The notes: generated by a model from the letters alone, not told the origin. A DNA stretch of 7,474 nt from Balneolaceae bacterium (GCA_007123985.1 SLGA01000029.1:1-7474), one strand, 5' to 3'; positions 1 to 6,437 are shown, counted from the first letter of the stretch. Made by a program: numbers and translations.

Positions 1-2
1 CA

Positions 3-569
3 GAACTCTACACGAAAATCCATTCACCATTCTATCCGCAATTTGATGATAACAGATTTCAGGAAATTATGGCTGAGTTTGGAGTGGATTCCAAAAAGAA
101 ACTCACAGAGCTCTCATACGGTCAACGCAAAAAATTCCTGATTGCCTTCGCGCTTGCAACCAATGCAAAACTCCTGCTAATGGATGAACCCACAAACGGC
201 CTGGATATTCCGTCAAAAAGCCAGTTCCGGAAAATCATGGCTGCCAGCGACCTTTCCGATCGCTGTGTGGTGATTTCCACTCATCAGGTACGCGATCTCG
301 ATGCACTTATCGACCATGTAACTGTGCTGAATAACGGAAAAATTATTTTCCAGCAGGAGATTTCAGCCATATCGAAAGCCCTCAGCTTTGAAAAAGTGAG
401 CGAAGATGATAATCGATTTACTCTCTATGGTGAGGAGATTTTCGGAGGTACATCTGCGATCATTCCAAGATCTCTCTCCAAAAAAGAGACGCAAATAGAC
501 CTTGAACTGCTCTTTAATGCAATCATCAACGAACCGGATTCCATCAACAGTCAATTCGAAACGGAGTAA
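3..569 (+). CDS. ABC transporter ATP-binding protein, 5' partial (YtrB-like)
   Basis: This is the nucleotide-binding subunit of an ABC exporter, expected on the cytoplasmic face of the membrane with the permease encoded just downstream. The frame is open to the left edge, so the first in-frame ATG (69) is internal. The 188 visible residues begin in the helical domain (FYPQFD). They contain the signature LSYGQ (fragment residues 37-41), Walker B LLLMDEPTNGLD with catalytic Glu about residue 62, and the H-loop STHQ with His about residue 94. The Walker A and Q-loop lie outside the window. A tail of about 80 residues follows the H-loop. The FYPQFD stretch and the GntR partner match the YtrB-type family. 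The transported substrate cannot be read from the sequence. The next gene follows after 4 nt, so the genes are very likely one operon. Confidence 0.93.
   Translation, partial: ELYTKIHSPFYPQFDDNRFQEIMAEFGVDSKKKLTELSYGQRKKFLIAFALATNAKLLLMDEPTNGLDIPSKSQFRKIMAASDLSDRCVVISTHQVRDLDALIDHVTVLNNGKIIFQQEISAISKALSFEKVSEDDNRFTLYGEEIFGGTSAIIPRSLSKKETQIDLELLFNAIINEPDSINSQFETE
563..566 (+). promoter_or_regulatory. Shine-Dalgarno site that fixes the permease start
   Basis: GGAG lies at the very end of the ATPase gene, 7 nt before the ATG at 574. It supports that ATG over an in-frame ATG at 502, which lies deep inside the ATPase gene. Because the site overlaps the upstream stop region, translation of the two genes is probably coupled. 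Confidence 0.6.
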
Positions 570-573
570 GGCC

Positions 574-1353
574 ATGCAATCATCAGAATCCATTTCAGCA
601 TTTTCAATCAACAGGATAAAACTTCTTTCCTCGCGTTTCTACCTGCTAAATCAGAAGAACTGGCTTGTGGGCCTGCTTGGAATTGCGGCACTGCTTTTCA
701 CCATGTGGCTCATCCCGGTAGTCATCACAGCCGGTGATTCGATACCATCTTTCAGTGCGCTGCTTCAGGGGCCGGCCATGTTTGCCTACATCATTGGCGG
801 ATTAGCCATAACGAGCAGAATTTTTCATGAAGTGCACTCTCCCACAACCTGCTACCAGTTTCTCACACTACCTGCCACTACTTTCGAAAAGTTCGGGGCT
901 GCCTGGCTGGTTACCACAATAGGCTATACTGTGGCGGCAATGCTGGCAATTGTTCTCCTCAGTTTCAGTGTTGAAACTTTATCCGCGCTTATAAAAGGCA
1001 GCTGGTCTCAGTTCGCACTATTCAATCCGTTTAAAACAGAAATTTTCGGTTTGATATCGAGATACCTGTTTTATCAAAGCATTTTTATGCTGGGAGCCAT
1101 CTATTTTGTTAAGAATAATTTCTTAAAAACGGTACTTGCGTACATTCTTATCGTCATCAGCTTATTAATTTCTATCGGTTTGATTGTTATGATTTTCGGC
1201 CTCACGTATCAGGGTGAAGTGAGCATTAATATGCAAATTGAAGGAATTTCATGGCTTATACCTGAATCCTTACAGGCGTTTGCACGGATTGTGTTCTCTC
1301 TCTTCCTGTTACTGCTTACCTATCTTCAGCTTAGACGAACACAGGTGGCATGA
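574..1353 (+). CDS. ABC-2 type transporter permease subunit
   Basis: This 259-residue integral membrane protein is the likely channel-forming partner of the ATPase immediately upstream. Hydrophobicity by eye gives about six membrane segments, near residues 30-52, 66-81, 107-131, 161-179, 185-210 and 236-253, with a basic end (LQLRRTQVA). The stretch TLPATTFEKFGAAWL (about 98-112) resembles the LPA-x-x-x-EKF segment often seen in small ABC-2 permeases of Bacteroidota, which is the main family clue. The start at 574 is preceded by GGAG with good spacing; a longer reading from 502 would overlap the ATPase by 68 nt and add no hydrophobic segment. The stop codon overlaps the next ATG (ATGA), indicating a tight operon. 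The substrate is unknown. Drug, peptide or lipid efflux would all fit a GntR-controlled YtrB-like system, but this is inference. Confidence 0.85.
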   Translation: MQSSESISAFSINRIKLLSSRFYLLNQKNWLVGLLGIAALLFTMWLIPVVITAGDSIPSFSALLQGPAMFAYIIGGLAITSRIFHEVHSPTTCYQFLTLPATTFEKFGAAWLVTTIGYTVAAMLAIVLLSFSVETLSALIKGSWSQFALFNPFKTEIFGLISRYLFYQSIFMLGAIYFVKNNFLKTVLAYILIVISLLISIGLIVMIFGLTYQGEVSINMQIEGISWLIPESLQAFARIVFSLFLLLLTYLQLRRTQVA

Positions 1354-1697
1354 TGGATTTTTCAGATAATCAACCCATATATCAGCAGATTTCGGATTTT
1401 ATCTGCAACCAGATTCTTGATAAAAAATGGCAAGAGGGCGATCGAGTTCCCTCCGTTCGTGAAATTGCCGTTTTGATGGAAGTAAATCCCAATACGGCCA
1501 TGCGGGCATTCCAAATACTACAGGATGAAGGAATTGTGATAAATAAGCGCGGTGTTGGCCATTTTATTGCAGACAATGCTTTTAACGTAGTACTCAGCAT
1601 GAAACGCAAAGAGTTCCTTGAAACAGATGTGCCGGCGTTCGTCAAATCTATGAAACGCCTGGGTTACACATTCGCTGACATTAAAGAACTTGCCTAA
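1350..1697 (+). CDS. GntR family transcriptional regulator, YtrA subfamily
   Basis: This small DNA-binding repressor has 115 residues. An N-terminal winged helix-turn-helix spans about residues 9-73 (PIYQQISDFI, then VPSVREIAVLMEVNPNTAMRAF, then LQDEGIV and the wing KRGVGHF). A short C-terminal helical tail of about 40 residues replaces the large effector domain of most GntR proteins. That short tail is the mark of the YtrA subfamily, which usually controls the ABC transporter genes beside it. Two adjacent ATGs are possible: 1350 overlaps the permease stop by 4 nt, while 1353 sits 7 nt after AGG at 1343-1345 and may be the real start. The gene is last in the operon, whereas ytrA in Bacillus is first. 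Its stop (1695-1697) lies within the end of the convergent DASS gene. Autoregulation of the operon is expected, but the promoter is outside the window. Confidence 0.93.
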   Translation: MMDFSDNQPIYQQISDFICNQILDKKWQEGDRVPSVREIAVLMEVNPNTAMRAFQILQDEGIVINKRGVGHFIADNAFNVVLSMKRKEFLETDVPAFVKSMKRLGYTFADIKELA

Positions 1698-3163
1698 AAC
1701 TCGATGCCAAATACCATTCCTATCATCATATAAAGTACAAGTGTAATTACAAACACCATTGCGATATTGAAGATAAAACCTGCTCTGGCCATTTGCGGGA
1801 TACTTACCAGTCCGCTTCCAAAAACAATGGCATTGGGTGGTGTAGCAACGGGCAGCATGAATGCACAGCTTGCGCCTATTGCCGCCGGTATTACGAGTAA
1901 CAATGGGTCATAACCCATCGCAATGGCAACCGATGCCAATATCGGCAGGAATGCGGCCGCTGTAGCTGTGTTGCTTGTTACCTCTGTGAGGAAAATAATC
2001 ACAAATAGTGAGAGCAGAATCAATACGATGATTGGCAGAAAGCCAAGTACCTGCAGTGAATTCCCGATCCATGCTGCAAGCCCGGTTGAAGTAATGGCCG
2101 CAGCAAGGCTTAATCCGCCCCCAAAAAGAATGAGTACTTCCCAGGGAAGCTGTTTGGCATCATCCCAGGTTAGTACAAACTCAAACTTTTTAAAATTTAC
2201 AGGCAGTAAGAACATCAAGAAGGCACCAAAAATGGCAATACCGGTATCGGAGATATTTGGTATATAAGGCTCAAGCAGCGGACGTGTGATCCAGAGAGTG
2301 GCTGTCATCAAAAATACCAGGCCTACCATTTTTTCCGGGCCAGACATTTTGCCCGATTTCTCCAGCTGATCTTTGATGAGGCCATACCCGCCCGGAATAA
2401 TTTTCAATTTAATTGGAAATACAATTCTGGTTAACATAAAATAGACCAACGGCAACGAAATAATTACCAAAGGCAGGCCTACCATCATCCACTGGCCAAA
2501 ACCGATATCTACTCCGTACGTTTCGAACATGTAACCCGCCATCAGCGCATTTGGGGGTGTACCAATTAGTGTGGCAATTCCCCCAATATTACATGAATAG
2601 GCAAGGCCAAGCAGCATAACTACGGCAAAATTGGTCTCCAATTCGGCATTGTCCATACTTTCATCCGATTCCACCAGGCCGATAATTGAAAGTGCAATGG
2701 GAAGCATCATCATGGCAGTGGCGGTGTTGCTAACCCACATACTGAGAAATGCCGCTGAGATCATAAATCCAATAATGATGGATTTAGGTTTGGTGCCCAC
2801 AAGAAGTACAATGTTCAGGGCTATCCGCTTGTGAAGGTTGGTTCGTTCCATCGCAAGTGCAATAATAAAACCACCCATAAACAGGTATATAAGCGGATTA
2901 GCAAACGGCTGTGTTGCTTCTGCAATTGAACCGACCTCCAGTACCGGAAACAGAACAATCGGCAAAAGAGCCGTTGCCGGAATGGGAATGGCTTCGGTAA
3001 CCCACCAAATTGCCATTAAGATTCCCACAGCGGCCACACCCCAGGCTTCGGGTGTAAGAGCGTCGGGTGTTGGAATGAGTAACATGATTGCAAAGACGAG
3101 CGGACCTGCAAAAAGCCCAATACGGGGTCTTGAAAAGTACCCCCTGATCGATTCATCTGGCAT
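1694..3163 (-). CDS. DASS/SLC13 family sodium:anion symporter
   Basis: This 489-residue polytopic inner-membrane carrier belongs to the divalent anion:sodium symporter family, which typically takes up succinate, malate, fumarate, citrate or sulfate with sodium ions. Both family repeats are visible: the first Ser-Asn-Thr motif at 145-147 (WVSNTATAMMMLPIA) with GTPPN at 201-205, and the second at 397-399 (TSNTATAAAFLPI) with ATPPN at 440-444. In the family these motifs coordinate sodium and substrate. Many hydrophobic segments span the full length, which is normal for the family. The start is well supported: on the coding strand GAGGGAG (plus 3170-3176) lies 6 nt before the ATG. Dicarboxylate is more likely than sulfate on overall resemblance, but the exact substrate cannot be decided here. 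Its tail overlaps the GntR gene by 4 nt. A long palindrome sits just upstream of its ribosome binding site. Confidence 0.93.
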   Translation of the reverse strand: MPDESIRGYFSRPRIGLFAGPLVFAIMLLIPTPDALTPEAWGVAAVGILMAIWWVTEAIPIPATALLPIVLFPVLEVGSIAEATQPFANPLIYLFMGGFIIALAMERTNLHKRIALNIVLLVGTKPKSIIIGFMISAAFLSMWVSNTATAMMMLPIALSIIGLVESDESMDNAELETNFAVVMLLGLAYSCNIGGIATLIGTPPNALMAGYMFETYGVDIGFGQWMMVGLPLVIISLPLVYFMLTRIVFPIKLKIIPGGYGLIKDQLEKSGKMSGPEKMVGLVFLMTATLWITRPLLEPYIPNISDTGIAIFGAFLMFLLPVNFKKFEFVLTWDDAKQLPWEVLILFGGGLSLAAAITSTGLAAWIGNSLQVLGFLPIIVLILLSLFVIIFLTEVTSNTATAAAFLPILASVAIAMGYDPLLLVIPAAIGASCAFMLPVATPPNAIVFGSGLVSIPQMARAGFIFNIAMVFVITLVLYMMIGMVFGIEF

Positions 3164-3179
3164 GGGAAACTCCCTCTTT

Positions 3180-3205
3180 TAATTTAGACCTTTAGGTATA
3201 AATTA
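3180..3205. promoter_or_regulatory. Long dyad symmetry before the DASS gene, possible operator or leader hairpin
   Basis: The 26-bp dyad consists of arms TAATTTA and TAAATTA around ACCT-TT-AGGT, with a single mismatched pair (g/a) between each outer and inner arm. Eleven of thirteen position pairs are complementary. It lies 17-42 nt upstream of the DASS ATG and directly before that gene's ribosome binding site. It could bind a dimeric regulator. In the minus-strand transcript it could also fold into a hairpin with loop UAAA. No T-run follows it, so a terminator is unlikely. Confidence 0.5.
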
Positions 3206-3217
3206 GAAAAGAATTGA

Positions 3218-3225
3218 CAAATAAA
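3218..3225 (-). promoter_or_regulatory. Weak candidate -7 element for the DASS gene
   Basis: On the minus strand this reads TTTATTTG, seven of eight positions of the Bacteroidota TAnnTTTG consensus. It would place the transcript start just before the long dyad at 3180-3205. No convincing -33 TTG is seen at the usual distance, so the call is weak. Confidence 0.22.
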
Positions 3226-3257
3226 CCGCTTTAAAGGCAGGAATTTTTAAAATCGAG

Positions 3258-3265
3258 TAAATTTG
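3258..3265 (+). promoter_or_regulatory. Candidate -7 promoter element for the toxin-antitoxin operon
   Basis: TAAATTTG is an exact match to the TAnnTTTG -7 consensus of Bacteroidota-type promoters, 39 nt before the antitoxin ATG at 3305. No clear -33 TTTG is present at 19-21 bp upstream. The element partly overlaps the palindrome at 3263-3283, the layout expected when an autorepressor blocks its own promoter. Confidence 0.4.
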
Positions 3266-3283
3266 TCTATATTTTAAAGACAA
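3263..3283. promoter_or_regulatory. Palindromic candidate operator of the Xre-RES operon
   Basis: This 21-bp imperfect palindrome has perfect 6-bp outer arms TTGTCT and AGACAA and inner TA/TA pairs around a central TTT. It overlaps the candidate -7 element and the expected transcript start. The half-site AAAGACAA (3276-3283) recurs at 3320-3327 inside the start of the antitoxin gene. Xre antitoxins of this family commonly repress their own operon, so this is the natural site to propose; binding itself is inferred. Confidence 0.45.
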
Positions 3284-3304
3284 TATTCTAATAATGTGTT
3301 CGCT

Positions 3305-3754
3305 ATGGCAAATCAATATAAAGACAACCATGAGATCTCCCGGGTAAACGAAGTAGCTGTAAAGTACCATGCCACACAGGAAAACAGTTATAATCTTGTG
3401 CATGAGGCACAAAACGGCATTTCTGTTAACGCATTTTTCGATCTGCTTGCCGTATCGGGGCTTTCCAAAGAAGAGTTATCTTCCCTGCTTGATGTATCCT
3501 TCAAAACCATTCAGAGATATCAAAAAGAAGAGAAAAAGCTAAGTGCACTAAACAGTGAGCAGATTCTTAAAATGATCACTCTTTACCAAAAAGGAGAAGA
3601 AGTTTTCGGCGATATCCCCTCCTTCGATCGCTGGCTCAGAAAGAATGCCCATGGCCTTGGCAGCAACATTCCGCTGAACTTCATGCAAACATCCGGTGGT
3701 ATCGATCTTATCTACGAAGAGCTGCTTAGAATTGAACATGGTGCGCTTGCTTAA
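3305..3754 (+). CDS. Xre/MbcA/ParS family antitoxin of a RES toxin
   Basis: This 149-residue antitoxin and probable autorepressor is counted from the ATG at 3305. A GTG at 3296 would add three residues; neither start has a clear Shine-Dalgarno, so the choice is uncertain. An N-terminal part of about 40 residues precedes a helix-turn-helix-like domain at about 41-76 (FFDLLAVSGLSKEELSSLLDVSFKTIQRYQ). The C-terminal DUF2384 toxin-binding domain lies at about 95-147 (GEEVFGDIPSFDRWL, then LNFMQTSGGIDLIYEELLRIEHG). Family knowledge: the C-terminal domain caps the active site of the RES toxin, and the Xre domain binds the operator. The partner toxin begins directly after the stop codon, giving the standard antitoxin-first order. 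The operator is probably the palindrome at 3263-3283. Confidence 0.93.
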   Translation: MANQYKDNHEISRVNEVAVKYHATQENSYNLVHEAQNGISVNAFFDLLAVSGLSKEELSSLLDVSFKTIQRYQKEEKKLSALNSEQILKMITLYQKGEEVFGDIPSFDRWLRKNAHGLGSNIPLNFMQTSGGIDLIYEELLRIEHGALA

Positions 3755-4201
3755 ATGGTAGTTTACAGAATAACATTGAGCAAGTGGGCAGAATCGCTAA
3801 CCGGATCGGGCTTCCCTGCACGATGGAATTCGAAAGGGGTTTATGTAATTTATACGGCCGAATCGAGAGCACTCGCCTGCCTCGAAAATCTTGTTCACAG
3901 ATCGGGTGAGGGGCTAAACCAACAGTTCAGCCTGGTTGAAATCTCAATACCCGAAAATACACCTTTTGAGACCGTTGAATTGAACTTGTTGCCAAAAAAC
4001 TGGCAACACATTTCAAACTACTCAGTTTGCCGGCAGATGGGTGATGATTGGGTTTCAAATCGATCAACTCTTCTTCTGCGGGTACCATCTTCCATTATTC
4101 GGGACGAGTACAATCTGCTGATTAACCCGGCTCATCCGGATTTTAAACGGGTAAAGATCCGGCATTCAGTTCCCTTCTTATTTGATGAAAGGCTGATGTA
4201 G
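3755..4201 (+). CDS. RES domain toxin (NAD+-degrading, MbcT/ParT-like)
   Basis: This 148-residue toxin has a single full-length RES domain. Characterised RES toxins attack NAD+, by phosphorolysis or hydrolysis, or ADP-ribosylate a host enzyme, and so halt growth. Expected residues are present: Arg5 in VYRI, Arg23-Trp24-Asn25 in ARWNSKG, Tyr33 in VYVIYTA, Glu44 in LACLENLVH, Ser112 or Ser113 in RVPSSI, and NPAHPDF at 124-130. Nothing needed for activity appears missing, so the toxin looks intact; the exact enzymatic outcome is inferred from family. The ATG touches the antitoxin stop (TAAATG) and has no evident Shine-Dalgarno, so translation probably depends on ribosomes finishing the antitoxin. 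The gene converges with the btuB-like gene, leaving 27 nt between stop codons and no clear terminator. Confidence 0.93.
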   Translation: MVVYRITLSKWAESLTGSGFPARWNSKGVYVIYTAESRALACLENLVHRSGEGLNQQFSLVEISIPENTPFETVELNLLPKNWQHISNYSVCRQMGDDWVSNRSTLLLRVPSSIIRDEYNLLINPAHPDFKRVKIRHSVPFLFDERLM

Positions 4202-4228
4202 ATCTTCGCCCGTTTAATCAGATCGCTC

Positions 4229-6124
4229 TTAAATGGAAAAGCGTAATCCTGCCTTCAGAGAAATACCAGTGGTATTAAACCCGTAAACCTCTGTAAAATC
4301 GGTATTGAACAGATTTTTCAGATCTCCAAACAGAGTGAATTTTCCATCTGCAACTTTATATTCCGCATAGAGATTCAGCAATGTATAGGCATCAAGGGTA
4401 ACATCTTCCTGTGCAAAGCTGTTTTCGGGATTGAAAAAAAGATCCTGTCGCTCACCATTGTACTCACCATCTGCACGTAAATACAGCTGATCCGTAACAG
4501 CAATTCCCAAATTCAAACCAAAGCTGTGTTTTGGCCTGCGGATAAGATTACTTTGAGCTGATTCGGTACCGTCTTCAAAAAAGTTGGTGATTTCGCCATC
4601 CAGAAAGTTATACCACGCTCCCGTTGTAATACGACTACTCATCAGCCAGTCAGCCGATAATTCAACTCCATAGTCGTTTTGACGATCACGATTTATATAT
4701 CCCATGGTTGAAAAGATGATCAGATCATCAATTTCTCGATTGAAATACTGTGCGGAAATTTTAAGACTTTGGGCCAGCAGATAGAGCTCTGCACCTGTAT
4801 TGAAGTAAATACTTCTCTGAGGATCAAGATCGGGATTCGCTCCAAACGGACCGAAGAGCTCATCTAAAGTTGGTGCTTTGAACCCGGTGCTAACCGATCC
4901 GTAAACTTTCACCCGATCGGTTATGTTATACGCCGGAGCAAAACTGAACGTAGAGTTGCTTCCATATTCGGTATGGCTGTTGAGTCGATAGCCGATTTCG
5001 GTACTGAATCCGAAGAGATCTTTCAGGTAAACAGTGGCGTATGGGCTTACAATCCGGGCATCTCTTTCAGCCACATCCGGCCGTTCCGGAATAGAATATT
5101 GCTGCAGGTTAAATCCCGCAAGTAGTTTTATACGATCTGATATTGAATAGTTTGAGAAGAGATCAGCATTGTGGAACCGGCCTTCATACTCGTCGAACCC
5201 AAATTGAGAATCGAATGAGCGAACAGTTCGAGTGAAATTGTATCCTGCATTCAGACGAAATGAACGACCTGTATATCGTGCCTGTACTCCGGGATTAAGC
5301 AGTTCAAGTGTGTAAACATTATCAGCATCCATGAAAGATCCCGCATCGTAATCCCCTTCGTTGTAGGAGTAATTCAGAAATGGTGAAATCGTGAGGTTCT
5401 CGGTAAGCAAAACATCTGTCTTGCCAAAAAAAGCATCGAGTTCATAACCATCATTCCCAAATGGTTCCAATCCGCCCGGGTTCCTGGCTGCACTGAAACC
5501 ATCACTCGATTCACGGTTATAATTCAACGTATATCTGATCCGACTACCCGCTGTACCATTCACACCTGCATTTCCATTGAAGGTGTTGTATGATCCGTAG
5601 GAAATCCGGCCGGTGGTATTCAAAAGACCTTCCCCTCCCGATTGGGTTATCAGATTTACTACTCCTGCGATTGCGTCCGTTCCATACAGAGTAGATTGGC
5701 TGCCTTTGATAACTTCGATACGCTCCAAATTGTTGGTTGGCAGTAGTCTCAGATCAAATAACCCCCCAACACCCGACGGATCACTGATGGGAAAGCCATC
5801 CACAAGAATAAGAGTATTCTGGGCTGCTGCTCCCTGCATGTATAGGATGCGGCCGTTGGATGGGGCGCCGTATGCATCATTCACCCGAATGCCGCTTTGC
5901 TGATTCAGAATTTGTGAAATATCTCGCCCGCTGTTTCTTTCAATCTCTGCACGATTAATGATTATAACCGGCTTGGTTGTTTCCCGTTCTGATAACGGAA
6001 TTTTTGACGCAGTGATAATTATCTGGTCCAAATTGAGTGAGTCTGTCGGTGCATCTGTCTGTTGAGCCAGGATGGACGGGGCGCAGAGTAATACCCCGAG
6101 GATTGTTGTAATGATTTTGCTCAT
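4229..6124 (-). CDS. btuB: TonB-dependent outer-membrane cobalamin receptor
   Basis: This 631-residue outer-membrane transporter is close in length to Escherichia coli BtuB (614). A signal peptide covers about residues 1-20 (IITTILGVLLCAPSILA, then QQ). A TonB-box-like segment follows (DQIIITASKIP, about 33-43), then a plug domain at about 45-165 with typical motifs ILVDGFPISDP and IEVIKGSQSTLYGTDAIAGVVNLIT. A 22-strand type barrel fills the rest and ends in an aromatic-rich last strand (LKAGLRFSI). The TonB complex supplies the energy for uptake. Cobalamin as substrate is supported by the cobalamin riboswitch upstream as well as the BtuB-like plug; a cobinamide or other corrinoid preference cannot be excluded. 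No Shine-Dalgarno precedes the ATG (the 20 nt before it are nearly all A with a few C). A 24-codon ORF ends 20 nt upstream and may couple its translation. Confidence 0.93.
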   Translation of the reverse strand: MSKIITTILGVLLCAPSILAQQTDAPTDSLNLDQIIITASKIPLSERETTKPVIIINRAEIERNSGRDISQILNQQSGIRVNDAYGAPSNGRILYMQGAAAQNTLILVDGFPISDPSGVGGLFDLRLLPTNNLERIEVIKGSQSTLYGTDAIAGVVNLITQSGGEGLLNTTGRISYGSYNTFNGNAGVNGTAGSRIRYTLNYNRESSDGFSAARNPGGLEPFGNDGYELDAFFGKTDVLLTENLTISPFLNYSYNEGDYDAGSFMDADNVYTLELLNPGVQARYTGRSFRLNAGYNFTRTVRSFDSQFGFDEYEGRFHNADLFSNYSISDRIKLLAGFNLQQYSIPERPDVAERDARIVSPYATVYLKDLFGFSTEIGYRLNSHTEYGSNSTFSFAPAYNITDRVKVYGSVSTGFKAPTLDELFGPFGANPDLDPQRSIYFNTGAELYLLAQSLKISAQYFNREIDDLIIFSTMGYINRDRQNDYGVELSADWLMSSRITTGAWYNFLDGEITNFFEDGTESAQSNLIRRPKHSFGLNLGIAVTDQLYLRADGEYNGERQDLFFNPENSFAQEDVTLDAYTLLNLYAEYKVADGKFTLFGDLKNLFNTDFTEVYGFNTTGISLKAGLRFSI

Positions 6125-6144
6125 GGTTTTTTATTTTTTTGAAG

Positions 6145-6219
6145 TTAACCGATGAGCTTTCGAGAAAAAATGATGGGTGTAACTATCGGAATACCTTTTT
6201 TGGTACAACAAGAGCACAT
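6145..6219 (-). CDS. Small Cys-rich ORF directly under riboswitch control (24 aa, possible leader peptide)
   Basis: The ORF starts with ATG at plus 6219-6217 and ends with TAA at 6147-6145. The peptide begins MCSCCTKK and continues with a hydrophobic middle (IPIVTPIIF) and a basic end (SRKLIG). Three of its first five residues are cysteine. It has the only strong Shine-Dalgarno in the leader, GGAGG at 6231-6235, 11 nt before the ATG; this spacing is slightly long. That GGAGG forms the loop of the riboswitch L13 hairpin. The stop codon lies 20 nt before the btuB ATG. I do not recognise the peptide. It may be a real metal- or thiol-related microprotein, or a leader whose translation opens btuB. 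It could also be chance, since 24-codon ORFs occur at random. Confidence 0.45.
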   Translation of the reverse strand: MCSCCTKKGIPIVTPIIFSRKLIG

Positions 6220-6223
6220 TCCC

Positions 6224-6437
6224 GGCTTTTCCTCCGAAAGCCTGAATTTATAGCTTACAGGCAGGTCTTCTGACTCACTCCCCTTCAGCAGCCTTCCCGT
6301 CTTATCGTGTGGACAGTGGCAAAGATTTGCTAAAGGTAATCGGAGCTTACAGCTACGGGGATAGTTCCGGACTTTCACCGGATTCCCTTTTCATCCCGAT
6401 TGATTATGCTCAATGCGGGAACCTGTTGCTGTGTAAG
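6224..6437 (-). promoter_or_regulatory. Cobalamin (B12) riboswitch upstream of btuB
   Basis: This adenosyl- or hydroxo-cobalamin sensing RNA is read on the minus strand. P1 pairs the segment around 6421-6437 (CTTACACAG, then AGGT) with 6254-6268 (ACCT, then CTGTAAG). P2 is the TCCCG/CGGGA hairpin at 6416-6420 and 6394-6398. The core motif GGGAA-CCGGTGAAAGTCCGG covers about 6367-6387, followed by CCCCGTAGCTGTAA. P5 is GTAA/TTAC with loop GCTCCGA at 6340-6346. The B12 box, AGTCAGAAGACCTGCC, is at 6260-6275. Beyond P1, hairpin GGCTTT/AAAGCC (6224-6242) has loop CGGAGGA, complementary to the P5 loop over 5-6 bp, the expected L5-L13 kissing interaction. No T-run follows, so control is by translation: cobalamin favours the kissing loop and hides GGAGG. 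Confidence 0.95.
6231..6235 (-). promoter_or_regulatory. Shine-Dalgarno sequestered in the L13 kissing loop
   Basis: GGAGG on the minus strand occupies the loop of the 6-bp hairpin at 6224-6242. Its GGAG, with the preceding CG or UCG, can pair with CUCCG(A) in the P5 loop at 6340-6345. It serves the ATG at 6219, not the btuB ATG, which is more than 100 nt away. Confidence 0.6.

Noticed and set aside
502..573. Longer N-terminus for the ABC permease
   Set aside because: It would overlap the ATPase gene by 68 nt in another frame; the ATG at 574 has a well-spaced GGAG.
3246..3278. TTTAAAAT/ATTTTAAA 8-bp inverted repeat flanking the -7 element
   Set aside because: The arms are purely AT-rich apart from no fixed G/C and likely arise by chance; the TTGTCT/AGACAA palindrome is a better operator candidate.
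3203..3412. Minus-strand ORF of 69 codons over the promoter region and antitoxin start
   Set aside because: It is antisense to the antitoxin and crosses the divergent promoter area; its hydrophobic, Ile- and Tyr-rich content reflects AT-rich DNA.
6145..6378. Minus-strand ORF of 77 codons covering the riboswitch and the small Cys-rich ORF
   Set aside because: Its upstream part is the cobalamin aptamer itself (core, P5, B12 box), and its first ATG has no ribosome binding site. Only the last 24 codons have a plausible start.
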